A stretch of 64,000 nucleotides of DNA. Origin: Nitrososphaerota archaeon. Lineage in GTDB: Archaea; Thermoproteota; Nitrososphaeria; Nitrososphaerales; Gagatemarchaeaceae. This document shows, piece after piece, positions 40,844 to 49,440 of this stretch (position 1 is its first letter; each line of letters begins with the position of its first letter). Position numbers and translations under genes: made by a program. The notes under the pieces are model-generated. The model was not told where the DNA came from. It did not search any database and saw only the letters and a program-made list of their open reading frames with translations. The stretch is taken from contig JAPCJH010000001.1 in the NCBI GenBank assembly GCA_027887045.1, forward strand, positions 372,001 to 436,000, given 5' to 3'.

Positions 40844-41332
40844 TGGCTTACTCCTCTGCTCCAGGCACTCTTTGATTTGATGAGAGAACTTGGGGCGATT
40901 CTACGAGCTATGTCCGTAGCAGTAACTGTGATGAGGTCGTCGATAAACTGAACCGCCTTCCATCGGCCTCGTCAACTTAGCTCGCTAAGCGATGTGGCTC
41001 CTCGATATTTAGGCCTTCGTGTGGAGAATTCCATCAAAGGTTTTCCGAAGGCTCGAGATTTTGGGGGTGGTGTGCCGATCAAAAGCAGAGGGAATCCTGG
41101 GTTTATCGTTTGGTTTAAAAGAGGGATTCTGAAGAGGGCGTCCGATTAGTTGTGATGTCCGGCCGATATCCCGAGCCCTAGGCGGGCCAGACAATACTGC
41201 AACTATCAATCTTTTAGCGCGGAATTGTGCTCAGAGTAAACGAAAACCAATGTCGTTCATTCTGGCGAACGTTCATTCGTCGACGCTCCGAACGAATGAA
41301 GCTTGTGCTGTTGAACGGAGGTCGGATCCTAC
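40844..41332. other. Divergent intergenic region between aroD and DAHP synthase
   Basis: 489 bp without a convincing gene. TATA-like TGGTTTAAAAGAG lies near 41110-41122, and the last 80 bp contain GTTCATTC repeats and a hairpin. GGAGGT at 41317-41322 is a Shine-Dalgarno sequence for the DAHP synthase, unusual here because most genes seem leaderless. Confidence 0.5.
41255..41300 (+). promoter_or_regulatory. Repeated GTTCATTC elements and hairpin in the DAHP synthase leader
   Basis: GTTCATTC occurs at about 41255 and 41271. The second copy is part of TTCATTCGT (41272-41280), which pairs perfectly with ACGAATGAA (41292-41300) across an 11-nt loop. This could be an operator array for a regulator of aromatic synthesis or an RNA hairpin masking the downstream leader. 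Confidence 0.5.
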
Positions 41333-42403
41333 ATGAGCGTCGCGATGAAGCCGAGCGCGACCAGGGCGCAACTGGACGAAGTAGTGCACAAGATCAAATC
41401 TGCAGGCCTGAAGGTTGACATTTCATCGGGAGAGTTCCAAACGGTAATCGGGATAATTGGCGATGAAAAAAGGATAGATTTCGATCAAATCAGGTCGATG
41501 CCAGGGGTCTACGACGCAATCCGGATCCAAGTCCCATTCAGACTGATGAGTCGGAGCTACATTCCAAAGGACGTCGTCGTTAAGGTCCACGGGGTTTCAA
41601 TCGGCAGAGACAATCCGCCTGTCTACATGTGCGGACCGTGTTCTATTGAGAGTTACGAACAGATTCACCGCATTGGAAAGCAGGTGAAGGAAGCGGGCGC
41701 TCACATACTTCGCGGGGGAGCTTACAAACCGAGGACATCGATACATTCGTTCCAAGGTTTGGGCCTGGAAGGTCTGAAACATCTCCAATCGGCTGGCAAG
41801 GATCTCGACATTCCGACAATCACGGAGGTTAGAAGCGAGGTCGACGTGGAAAGCGTGGCAAAGTATGCCGACATCCTACAAATTGGCGCAAGGAACATGT
41901 TCAACCAAGACCTGATTGAAGCGACCGCGAGGACAGGGAAGCCGATTCTCTTCAAGAGGAGCTTCGCGGCTCAAATTGACGAATACCTGAGCTTCGCAGA
42001 AAGGATCGTCGCAAACCACAACAAGAACATTCTACTATGCGAGCGGGGAATAATGCCACTCGGAGGGACTTTCAAGTCACAGACCAGATTTACACTGGAC
42101 CTGAACGCGGTTCCAATCTTGAGAAAGGAAACGCCGTTCCCGGTCATCGCTGATCCCAGCCATGGGACGGGGAGAAGAGACTTGGTCCTTCCGATGAGCA
42201 GGGCTTCAATCGCTGCCGGCGCGCACGGATTGATGATTGAAGCCCACGACAGGCCGCACGAGGCGCTGAGTGATGGTGCTCAGGCTCTGGATCCCAAAGA
42301 GCTCGCGAAGATAATCCGGATGTGCAATCTTCTCCACAAAACGATCCGTGAGAGCGAAACCCCCTTTTCGAGTGACTTCGTGAATGGTAACGGTCACGAT
42401 TAG
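41333..42403 (+). CDS. aroF: 3-deoxy-7-phosphoheptulonate (DAHP) synthase, type Ibeta
   Basis: 356 residues. A ~75-residue N-terminal ferredoxin-like regulatory domain (TRAQLDEVVHKIKSAGLKVD, RSMPGVYDAIRI), as in Thermotoga-type enzymes, precedes the barrel with YMCGPCSIESYEQIHRIGKQ, LRGGAYKPRTSIHSFQGLG, QIGARNMFNQDLI, KPILFKRSF and IADPSHGTGRRDLVLPMSRA. It starts the shikimate pathway from PEP and erythrose 4-phosphate. ATG with SD GGAGGT upstream. It overlaps the dehydroquinate synthase gene by 20 nt. Confidence 0.94.
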   Translation: MSVAMKPSATRAQLDEVVHKIKSAGLKVDISSGEFQTVIGIIGDEKRIDFDQIRSMPGVYDAIRIQVPFRLMSRSYIPKDVVVKVHGVSIGRDNPPVYMCGPCSIESYEQIHRIGKQVKEAGAHILRGGAYKPRTSIHSFQGLGLEGLKHLQSAGKDLDIPTITEVRSEVDVESVAKYADILQIGARNMFNQDLIEATARTGKPILFKRSFAAQIDEYLSFAERIVANHNKNILLCERGIMPLGGTFKSQTRFTLDLNAVPILRKETPFPVIADPSHGTGRRDLVLPMSRASIAAGAHGLMIEAHDRPHEALSDGAQALDPKELAKIIRMCNLLHKTIRESETPFSSDFVNGNGHD

Positions 42404-43514
42404 GGTCAAGTTTGCTTCTGAACAACGGGATAGGAGCTATCAGATCCTCATTAGAGACGGCATCCTTGAAGACCTGCCGTTGGAGAGGTTCCCTCTCCAG
42501 AACGCAAGCTCATTCTTTGTCTTAACCGACTCAAACGTTGCCCGACTGTATGGAGCCCAGCTGCGAGCTGCGCTTTCCGAATCCAAGCGGAGGGTAGAAC
42601 TGGTATCTTTCCCGGCGGGGGAGCAGAACAAGAAAGCTGAAACAGCGTGGCATGTGGCTTCAAAACTGAGCAAACTCGGTGCGGATAGGAGCAGCATGAT
42701 CGTTGCTCTGGGCGGAGGCGTCGTAGGCGATCTGGCCGGATTCGTTTCTTCAATATACAAAAGGGGAATCGATTACCTCCAGCTTCCGACTACGCTCTTG
42801 GCTCAAGTGGACAGCAGCATAGGCGGAAAGACCGGTGTGAATACGTCTTGGGGGAAAAACCAACTCGGCACTTTTCATCAACCCAGGGGTGTTCTAATTG
42901 ATCCGAGGACCTTGCAGACACTTCCGCGTGAAGAGATCATAAACGGCCTAGCCGAGATTATCAAATGCTCAATCATTGCTGATCGAGAAATGTTTGATCG
43001 AATATCACGGCTGGACAAATTCGATTCCGCAATCCCGAATGAGCTTATCGTTGATGCCTGCAAGATTAAGGCAGAGGTTGTGTCGAAAGACGAAGTGGAA
43101 AACAATCTCAGAGCGATTTTGAATTTTGGGCATACGGTTGGTCACGCCATCGAAAGTGCTTCGAACTACAGGCTAAGCCACGGCAAGAGCGTGATTCTCG
43201 GCATGATCGCAGAGAGCTGGATCGGACTTCAGCTGGGGATTCTGCAAAGAGCTGATTTCGAAGAACAGTCTGACCTTCTGCAACGAGTCCTAAGACAATT
43301 TAGTGTCAAAACAGCCTTCTTGAACAAAAGGACTCTGTTCAGATTTGTCATGGCCGATAAGAAGGGCGCCCCATCGTCAATCAAGATGTGTCTGCCCTCA
43401 CGGTTGGGCGCTATGTACGTTAACAGCGAAGGAAGCTACAAAATACCAGTTTCAAAGGAAATTTTCGAAGCCTCCATTGATCATCTACGCGAGGTTCTTG
43501 CTTCGCCGCGTTAG
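42384..43514 (+). CDS. aroB: 3-dehydroquinate synthase
   Basis: 376 residues. NAD-binding SFPAGEQNKKAETAWHVASK and MIVALGGGVVGDLAGFVSSI; TTLLAQVDSSIGGKTGVNT; metal ligands in EIIKCSIIAD and the zinc motif ILNFGHTVGHAIE, with a later His in YRLSHGKSV. It converts DAHP to dehydroquinate. Presence with DAHP synthase means the classic route is used, not the aspartate-semialdehyde route of many euryarchaea. It ends the plus-strand pair. Confidence 0.94.
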   Translation: MVTVTIRVKFASEQRDRSYQILIRDGILEDLPLERFPLQNASSFFVLTDSNVARLYGAQLRAALSESKRRVELVSFPAGEQNKKAETAWHVASKLSKLGADRSSMIVALGGGVVGDLAGFVSSIYKRGIDYLQLPTTLLAQVDSSIGGKTGVNTSWGKNQLGTFHQPRGVLIDPRTLQTLPREEIINGLAEIIKCSIIADREMFDRISRLDKFDSAIPNELIVDACKIKAEVVSKDEVENNLRAILNFGHTVGHAIESASNYRLSHGKSVILGMIAESWIGLQLGILQRADFEEQSDLLQRVLRQFSVKTAFLNKRTLFRFVMADKKGAPSSIKMCLPSRLGAMYVNSEGSYKIPVSKEIFEASIDHLREVLASPR

Positions 43515-43658
43515 ACTGATGCCTCACGAAAGTCGAGACGGGTGTTGGAGGAAAGATTCTACCGAAGGATTCCACCCACTCACATGGGCTGTCATGTCCC
43601 ACGCTGTCCTCAGTCTTAGAAGTCGAATACGTTTGGCCTGTTAGGCAAGTGTAGAAGG

Positions 43659-44909
43659 ATGGCATTCGTAAGGCCACTGCCAATAAATAACCTGGTCTCG
43701 GTGCGGAGCTTGGAATTGCAGGTCAGCAATTACGTCACAAAGTCGAAAGCGAGGGTCAGAGCTGACAAGAATACGTCACGTGACGAGTTCCAGCGGGTTC
43801 TGAACCTGGCGAGGGCAAGTCTCGCAGTCACAGGCTTCAAGTCTTCGAAGGCCAACCTTAACGGGATAGTCGTGGAGCTAATCACCAACAGCGACCACCA
43901 GTACGAGTTCTGGAAAAACAACTGGTGGACCGTAGAGACGGATCTGCTCCCTCATGCAAGAATGTACTCCGTGAGGGACGTGAATGGGATTGAACCTTCC
44001 GCCTACTATTTCCCGCCCACGAATACTTCGGTTTTCGTCAACACGGAGTACTATGGTCAGTGCAAGTCTTGGGCACTGGGGATGGCCGCGGCGATCTTAG
44101 AGAAGAGGTTCAACACGTTGTCAATTCACGGCGCTTCCGCGATGTATAGGGGGAAGGGGGTCGTTATTGTCGCACCAACGGGAACCGGGAAGACCACTCA
44201 GTCTTTCAAGATTTTCTTGAGCGACGAAGGAAAGATATGCGGCGACGATTGGGTTTACGTCAAGTTCCCCGAGAATCCTAACGAGCGGCCATCGGAGCCA
44301 CTAATAGCGAGGCAGCCGGAGAAGTCTCTTTACATGAGGTCGGAAACTCAGAAGGATTTCGAGTGGCTTCGGCCAATATTTGACAGAAGCTTGAACGAGA
44401 ACGTTGTCACGAAGAAGGAGGACTGCGATCACACAGAGGGCGAGGAGATGTGCAAGCTCACCGGGAAGAAGTGCGTGTTCAACGACGGATTCGGATGGTG
44501 TTACTATGCCTTCGGCAATACTCGGAGCCTGGTAATGAGGGAGGATCTCCAAGGGCCGGAGAAGGTGGTGCAGGAGGTCCCGGTGAACCTTGTGGTCCTG
44601 CTGCGGAGGGACGACCGCAGCCCGGCAGAAGTAAGGCTCGACTCGAATCAGGCCATCGAGATATTGAAGAATGGCGAGTATCAAGTCCTTCCTGGTGCGG
44701 GTCCCAAAGAAATGTGGGGGAGGATGGCGTTCGAATCGTGGTACAATCCCTACCTCTTGGAACCCGATGATGCACGGCAAGAGTTCTTCTTCAGGTCGAT
44801 GTTCGAGAAGTGGGGGGTGCCTTGCGTAATACTGAATACCGGAGTCGAAGGAGTGGAAGAGACGCACAAGAGGATTGTGTCTGCCCTCGATTCAGTAGGG
44901 CGGAGTTAA
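43659..44909 (+). CDS. HprK/PEPCK-like P-loop kinase, unknown substrate
   Basis: 416 residues. FNTLSIHGASAMYRGKGVVI, then VAPTGTGKTTQSFKIFL (P-loop near residue 170) and ICGDDWVYVKF resemble HPr kinase and ATP-dependent PEP carboxykinase cores, in which the P-loop follows an S-x-H/H-x-S strand. A cysteine cluster (CDHTEGEEMCKLTGKKC, GWCYYAFGN) near residues 252-285 may bind zinc. RSLVMREDL and VNLVVLLRRDD continue the core. No HPr is expected in archaea, so the target may be a small molecule or another protein. Isolated between aroB and the ribosomal genes. Confidence 0.7.
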   Translation: MAFVRPLPINNLVSVRSLELQVSNYVTKSKARVRADKNTSRDEFQRVLNLARASLAVTGFKSSKANLNGIVVELITNSDHQYEFWKNNWWTVETDLLPHARMYSVRDVNGIEPSAYYFPPTNTSVFVNTEYYGQCKSWALGMAAAILEKRFNTLSIHGASAMYRGKGVVIVAPTGTGKTTQSFKIFLSDEGKICGDDWVYVKFPENPNERPSEPLIARQPEKSLYMRSETQKDFEWLRPIFDRSLNENVVTKKEDCDHTEGEEMCKLTGKKCVFNDGFGWCYYAFGNTRSLVMREDLQGPEKVVQEVPVNLVVLLRRDDRSPAEVRLDSNQAIEILKNGEYQVLPGAGPKEMWGRMAFESWYNPYLLEPDDARQEFFFRSMFEKWGVPCVILNTGVEGVEETHKRIVSALDSVGRS

Positions 44910-44962
44910 GCCTATACGGCGGTTTAGCTCGAAAAAACTGATTTAGTGCACCGAAGGGTCGG

Positions 44963-45784
44963 TTGATAGTGGCTCTTAACGGCCGAAAGATAGCGATTGC
45001 GATACCGGATACCGTGCTGGAGGAGCATGACGCTCTTAGGGAGAAGACTCAGAAGCTTGGCATCATCGCCAGAGCGGGCGCGATCTTCGGAGTAGACAGC
45101 ATTCAGATTTTTCGGGACCCCAGAGGGCGCGGGGAATCAAAGTTGATCAAGAAGATTCTTGATTACTTGGAAACGCCCCAATACCTGAGGAGGCGGATCT
45201 TCGGTTTCGAGGAGTCGTTACGCTATGCAGGTCTCCTCCCTCCCCTAAGGATCCCTTCACACAAATCGAAGGTCCCTCTGGATAAGCTGAGCGTCGGGGA
45301 TGTCCGAGAAGGGGTCGTATTATCAGACGGTCGTGTCGACATAGGGCTCGACAGCTACCTCCGTCTGAACCAGAAGACGGGGGCGGACAGGCGTGTTACC
45401 GTGAAAATCACGCGTGTGTCGCCTCTCATGGGGGGGATAGTTGAGAAAAGTAGTGTCTCCCAATATTGGGGGTACACGGTTGAGGTCAAGACTCTGGAGG
45501 AGACTCTCAAAGACAATAGGTTCGACCTGAAAATAGCGACTTCGCGTTACGGAAACAATCTGAACTCACTGACGTCTGAGCTCAGACAATCGATGGCGAA
45601 CGCACGAGGAGTCATGCTGATCTTCGGGTCGCCGTCGCGTGGATTGTTCGACATCGTCGGGAAGGACCTCACTAAGAGTGTTAATTACGTCGTAAACCTG
45701 TTCAGCGAGCAGCACGTTGAGACTGTAAGGACGGAAGAGGCGATTTCGGCCGCGCTTTACCTCACGAACCTCTTTCTGATGTAA
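44963..45784 (+). CDS. SPOUT-fold RNA methyltransferase (DUF171 family)
   Basis: 273 residues, TTG start at 44963. N-terminal IAIAIPDTVLEEHDALREKT, the PQYLRRRIF segment, an OB-like insertion (VGDVREGVVLSDGRVDIGLD) and the C-terminal trefoil-knot SAM region VMLIFGSPSRGLFDIVGKD. This family is encoded next to uL3 in many archaea and probably methylates rRNA during ribosome assembly. The exact target is not known from sequence. It heads the ribosomal protein cluster with a 56-nt gap to rpl3. Confidence 0.85.
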   Translation: MIVALNGRKIAIAIPDTVLEEHDALREKTQKLGIIARAGAIFGVDSIQIFRDPRGRGESKLIKKILDYLETPQYLRRRIFGFEESLRYAGLLPPLRIPSHKSKVPLDKLSVGDVREGVVLSDGRVDIGLDSYLRLNQKTGADRRVTVKITRVSPLMGGIVEKSSVSQYWGYTVEVKTLEETLKDNRFDLKIATSRYGNNLNSLTSELRQSMANARGVMLIFGSPSRGLFDIVGKDLTKSVNYVVNLFSEQHVETVRTEEAISAALYLTNLFLM

Positions 45785-45840
45785 ATCTCGAAAGAAAGCT
45801 TAAAGCGCCTCTTCAATTCGGGTTTCGAGAAGAATCCACC

Positions 45841-46830
45841 TTGGGTCATCGCAAGCATTCGGCACCCCGTAGAGGTAGTTTGGCGTACAGTCCGAGGGGA
45901 CGTGCCAAACGGTTCGTCCCAAAGATTAGGACCTGGCCGAAGATCGAGAGCCCGACCCCGATGTTGCTGGGATTTCCCACCTTCAAGGCTGGGACAATCC
46001 ACGCGATTACGATTGACGACAGGGAAAAGACCCCGAATTTCGGGAAGCCCCTTTTCAACCCGGCCACGGTACTCGCAGCCCCCGAAGCGGAAGTGGTCGG
46101 TGTGAGGCTGTACAGGCGAGAGTGGGGGGCTGATTGGGCCATGACCGAGACCCACGCGCCGGACGGGAAGAGCGGTTCCAAGAGGGGAAAGGGGGCGCCC
46201 AGAAGCCTCGAGGCCTGGAAGGAGAAGCTCGGTGGTGTCGCCAGAATAACTGGGATTGTCTCGGTGACCCCTAAGGACGTCGGACTTTCCCAGAAGAATC
46301 CGATAAAGTTTGAGATGGGGGTTGGGGGCGGGGACATAAAGTCGCAATTCGACTATCTAACGAGCCTTATCGGAAAAAGGGTGAAGTTCTCGGAGATCTT
46401 CAAACCGGGGATGTACGTCGACGTTCTTGGGATAACTAAGGGGAAGGGATTCGAGGGCCCGGTTACTCGATTCGGCGTCAAACGGAAGCAGCACAAGTCC
46501 AGGAAGAGCGTGAGGGCGGTGGGGGTCATCGGACCCTGGCACCCGGCGGCGGTGATGTACACTGTGCCCAGAGCGGGGCAGAAGGGATTCCAGCAGAGGA
46601 CCGAGTCGGGGAAGAGGATACTATTGATAGGCAACGGGAAGGAAAAACCGATAACCCCGGCGGGCGGATTCTTGCACTTCGGGAACGTTAACGGCGACTA
46701 CGCCGTGTTGAAGGGGTCGGTGCCAGGGAGTCCGAGGAGATTCGTTCTCGTAAGATACGCTGCGAGGCCGAAGGTCCGGAAGATAGCGCCTCCCCAGGTA
46801 GTGCAGATAAGTCCTGGATTGGGTGCGTAA
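45841..46830 (+). CDS. rpl3: Ribosomal protein uL3
   Basis: 329 residues from TTG 45841 (GHRKHSAPRRGSLAYSPRGR is the archaeal/eukaryal N-terminus). KFSEIFKPGMYVDVLGITKG and GFEGPVTRFGVKRKQHKSRK, then GPWHPAAVMYTVPRAGQKGF, are diagnostic. Early-assembly protein near the peptidyl transferase centre. It overlaps the uL4 start by 8 nt. Confidence 0.96.
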   Translation: MGHRKHSAPRRGSLAYSPRGRAKRFVPKIRTWPKIESPTPMLLGFPTFKAGTIHAITIDDREKTPNFGKPLFNPATVLAAPEAEVVGVRLYRREWGADWAMTETHAPDGKSGSKRGKGAPRSLEAWKEKLGGVARITGIVSVTPKDVGLSQKNPIKFEMGVGGGDIKSQFDYLTSLIGKRVKFSEIFKPGMYVDVLGITKGKGFEGPVTRFGVKRKQHKSRKSVRAVGVIGPWHPAAVMYTVPRAGQKGFQQRTESGKRILLIGNGKEKPITPAGGFLHFGNVNGDYAVLKGSVPGSPRRFVLVRYAARPKVRKIAPPQVVQISPGLGA

Positions 46831-47638
46831 AGTGAAAGCGAACGTGCTTGAGCTTAACGGCAAGTCGTCGCGGGAACTCGAGCTCCCGCCTGTATTTGCG
46901 ACCCCTCTGAGACCCGACCTTATCCGACGCGCCTACTGGCTAGTAAATTCACATGCGATTCAACCTAAGGGTCGAGACCCAATGGCGGGGATGAAGACCT
47001 CTGCAGAAACGCACAATCCGCCCACAGGACAAGGAATTTCAAGGATCCCCAGGGTGAAGGGAGAGAGATATTCGAAATCAGGACAAGCCGGCGGAGTCGC
47101 GAGCATCGTGGGGGGAAGGTTGGGTCATGGGCCTAGGTCGAACAAAGTCATCTACCTCAGGATCAACAGGAAAGAGCGGCGGCTGGCTCTCGCATCAGCA
47201 ATCGCTTCAACTGCGGACCAAGAATCCGTCGCGGCGCGCGGACACAGAATAGGCAAGCATGGAGTCCCGCTCGTGGTCGCGGACGATCTCGAGAGCGTCA
47301 GCAAGACTTCGGACCTCATCTCCTTCTTGGAGAAGGTGGGGCTCTCCGAAGAACTCGAGCGGCTCTACGGAAGTATCAAGCGTCGCACGGGGAAATCCCG
47401 GCTGCGTGGTCGGAGTTACAGAGAGGGGGTTGGACCATTGATCGTGGTTACGAATGACAGAGGAGTTGGAAAGACGGCGGGCTCGATACCCGGCGCACAG
47501 GTTGTCCCAGCTTCAAGCCTGAACGTGCTTCAGCTGGCTCCTGGTGGAGTTCCGGGGCGGCTGACCCTTTGGACCGAGTCCTCATTGTCCGAGCTTCCTG
47601 TTCCTGGTGTGGAGGTAGAAGCAAAGATTGCGGCTTGA
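46823..47638 (+). CDS. rpl4: Ribosomal protein uL4
   Basis: 271 residues from GTG 46823 (GTG 46832 also possible). VFATPLRPDLIRRAYWLVNS, the conserved exit-tunnel loop HNPPTGQGISRIPRVKGERY, GGRLGHGPRS, and INRKERRLALASAIASTAD are typical. Lines the nascent peptide exit tunnel. Overlaps uL23 by 11 nt. Confidence 0.95.
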   Translation: MRKVKANVLELNGKSSRELELPPVFATPLRPDLIRRAYWLVNSHAIQPKGRDPMAGMKTSAETHNPPTGQGISRIPRVKGERYSKSGQAGGVASIVGGRLGHGPRSNKVIYLRINRKERRLALASAIASTADQESVAARGHRIGKHGVPLVVADDLESVSKTSDLISFLEKVGLSEELERLYGSIKRRTGKSRLRGRSYREGVGPLIVVTNDRGVGKTAGSIPGAQVVPASSLNVLQLAPGGVPGRLTLWTESSLSELPVPGVEVEAKIAA

Positions 47639-47894
47639 GGATGCCCAGAAGGTTGTCATCAGACCATACGTCACGGAGCGGACCTTCGACCAGATTGAGA
47701 GGGAGAACAAACTGTGCTTCATAGTCTTGGACAAAGCATCGAAGAACCAGGTCGCAGCAGCGGTCGAGGCCCTCTATGAAGTGAAGGTCGACTCGGTTAA
47801 CACGGCGAGGACCATCAGGGGAAAGAAGGCTTTTGTAAGACTCTCCCCCGAGAACTCTGCAACCGAACTGGCGACTAAACTAGGGCTGGTATAG
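47628..47894 (+). CDS. rpl23: Ribosomal protein uL23
   Basis: 88 residues, TTG start at 47628 inside the uL4 end. VIRPYVTERTFDQIERENKL, CFIVLDKASKNQVAAAVEAL, VKVDSVNTARTIRGKKAFVR cover the whole short archaeal protein. Docking site for signal recognition particle at the tunnel exit. Confidence 0.95.
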   Translation: MRLEDAQKVVIRPYVTERTFDQIERENKLCFIVLDKASKNQVAAAVEALYEVKVDSVNTARTIRGKKAFVRLSPENSATELATKLGLV

Positions 47895-47895
47895 A

Positions 47896-48636
47896 TTGGG
47901 CAAAAGAATTCTGCAGCGAAGGCGTGGGAAGGGAGGGATACAATTCCGAGCGAGGACAAGAGGAAAGATCGCCCCCGTCCGTTATCCAAAACTGGCTGCC
48001 GATGCGAAGGGGATAGTGAGATCGATACTCGACGAGCGCGGACGCAGCGCCCCTCTGGCGCAACTCGAATTTGACAAGGGGCAGTTTGTGTACATTCCCG
48101 CCGTTTCTGGTTTGTCGGTGGGGAGGGAGGTTGAAGTGGGCGCGACCGCGCAACTGTCCACCGGAAACGTCCTTCCGCTCGCCAGCATCCCGGAGGGAAC
48201 GAGAGTCTGTAACATAGAGTTGAGGCCGGGGGACGGGGGCAAGTTGGTGAGGGCTTCCGGAGGTTCCGCGATACTCTTCTCGAAGGCTGGGGGAAACGCG
48301 TTTCTGAAACTGCCATCGGGGAAGAACATACTTGTTGATGGGAGATGTAGGGCGATCGTGGGGGAGATCGCCGGAGGAGGGAGGCTGGAGAAGTCTTTCC
48401 TAAGGGCGGGCCCCAGACATCATGCGATGCGGGCGAAGGGTATTCCATACCCGCGGATGAGAGGAATCGCGATGGCCGCAGTTTACCATCCCTTTGGGGG
48501 AGGAAGGCACCAACACCCCGGCAAATCTACCAGCACGTCAAGAAACGCCCCGCCCGGAAGGAAAGTCGGGCTCATAGCCCCTCGCAAGACCGGGAGGAAG
48601 AGGCTGGCGAGAACGAGCATGGAGGTCAAGGAGTAG
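47896..48636 (+). CDS. rpl2: Ribosomal protein uL2
   Basis: 246 residues, TTG start one base after the uL23 stop. GKRILQRRRGKGGIQFRART, the central PEGTRVCNIELRPGDGGKLV and the conserved C-terminal VYHPFGGGRHQHPGKSTS. Needed for subunit joining and peptidyl transfer. Its stop is followed directly by the uS19 ATG. Confidence 0.96.
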   Translation: MGKRILQRRRGKGGIQFRARTRGKIAPVRYPKLAADAKGIVRSILDERGRSAPLAQLEFDKGQFVYIPAVSGLSVGREVEVGATAQLSTGNVLPLASIPEGTRVCNIELRPGDGGKLVRASGGSAILFSKAGGNAFLKLPSGKNILVDGRCRAIVGEIAGGGRLEKSFLRAGPRHHAMRAKGIPYPRMRGIAMAAVYHPFGGGRHQHPGKSTSTSRNAPPGRKVGLIAPRKTGRKRLARTSMEVKE

Positions 48637-49032
48637 ATGCCGAAGGAGTTCAAGTACAGAGGTTACTCGCTTGAGCAGCTCAACTCGATGTCCACGGAAT
48701 CGCTTCTGCAGATACTCCCGTCCCGCGCGCGGCGCTCGCTCAATCGAGGAGTGTCGGACGAGAAAAGGAAACTCCTCGAGGACGTGAGGACCGCGAAGGA
48801 GGGGAAGCTGGAGGGCCAAATCAAGACTCATGCGAGAGACATGATTGTCCTTCCTGCGATGGTGGGCCTAACAATCGGGATTCACAATGGCAGGGAGTTC
48901 GTCGGGCTTGAAGTCAAGCCGGACATGATCGGCCACTACCTTGGTGAGTACGTAATTACGAACAAGAAGGTCGTACACGGCACTCCGGGAATAGGTGCGA
49001 GCCGCTCAAGTCTCTATGTCCCGTTGAAGTAG
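48637..49032 (+). CDS. rps19: Ribosomal protein uS19
   Basis: 131 residues. KEFKYRGYSLEQLNSMSTES is the archaeal N-terminal extension; KIKTHARDMIVLPAMVGLTI-like IKTHARDMIVLPAMVGLTIG and EYVITNKKVVHGTPGIGASR are the core. Lies in the small-subunit head. The S10-type operon would normally continue with uL22 and uS3, but here a membrane protein gene follows at once. Confidence 0.95.
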   Translation: MPKEFKYRGYSLEQLNSMSTESLLQILPSRARRSLNRGVSDEKRKLLEDVRTAKEGKLEGQIKTHARDMIVLPAMVGLTIGIHNGREFVGLEVKPDMIGHYLGEYVITNKKVVHGTPGIGASRSSLYVPLK

Positions 49033-49440
49033 TTGTTCGACCCGCCTTCGTTCCTGAGAGTCGTTGCGTTCGCGGTCATTTTCGGGGGGATAGAATATCG
49101 GTACGTCAACCGGAGGGAGGCGCAATGGACAAGAGAGGTCCCTGGGTTTGACGAGAAGCCGGTTTTTTGGCTGTACGCGCCCTACCATTTCTACTTCCTC
49201 CTACCTCTGTTGATTGTCGTGTCCTTCACACCGTCGGTTTCCGCGTGGGCGGGAAACGTATTCTACGCCGCTCTAGCGGAGGACGTGGCCTATTTCGTGT
49301 GGAGGGGAAAGACGGTTATGAGGGGCGAATGGACTACCCAACTGTTCGGGTCATTTCAGCTCGGGAAAGTCACGGTCCCCGCCTGGTGGCCCCTTGACGC
49401 GCTCATCGTCACTGCGTTTTACTTGCTACCGTTCGTCTAG
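49033..49440 (+). CDS. Hypothetical membrane protein at the end of the ribosomal operon
   Basis: 135 residues from TTG 49033, the base after the uS19 stop. Hydrophobic segments at residues ~8-21 and 54-72 (FYFLLPLLIVVSFTPSVSAW), a middle helix with AALAEDVAYFVWRGKTVM, and a C-terminal WWPLDALIVTAFYLLPFV. Conserved-looking aromatic and acidic residues, no known motif. It ends in a 4-nt overlap with the convergent dehydrogenase gene. The position within the ribosomal transcript is probably accidental. Confidence 0.6.
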   Translation: MFDPPSFLRVVAFAVIFGGIEYRYVNRREAQWTREVPGFDEKPVFWLYAPYHFYFLLPLLIVVSFTPSVSAWAGNVFYAALAEDVAYFVWRGKTVMRGEWTTQLFGSFQLGKVTVPAWWPLDALIVTAFYLLPFV

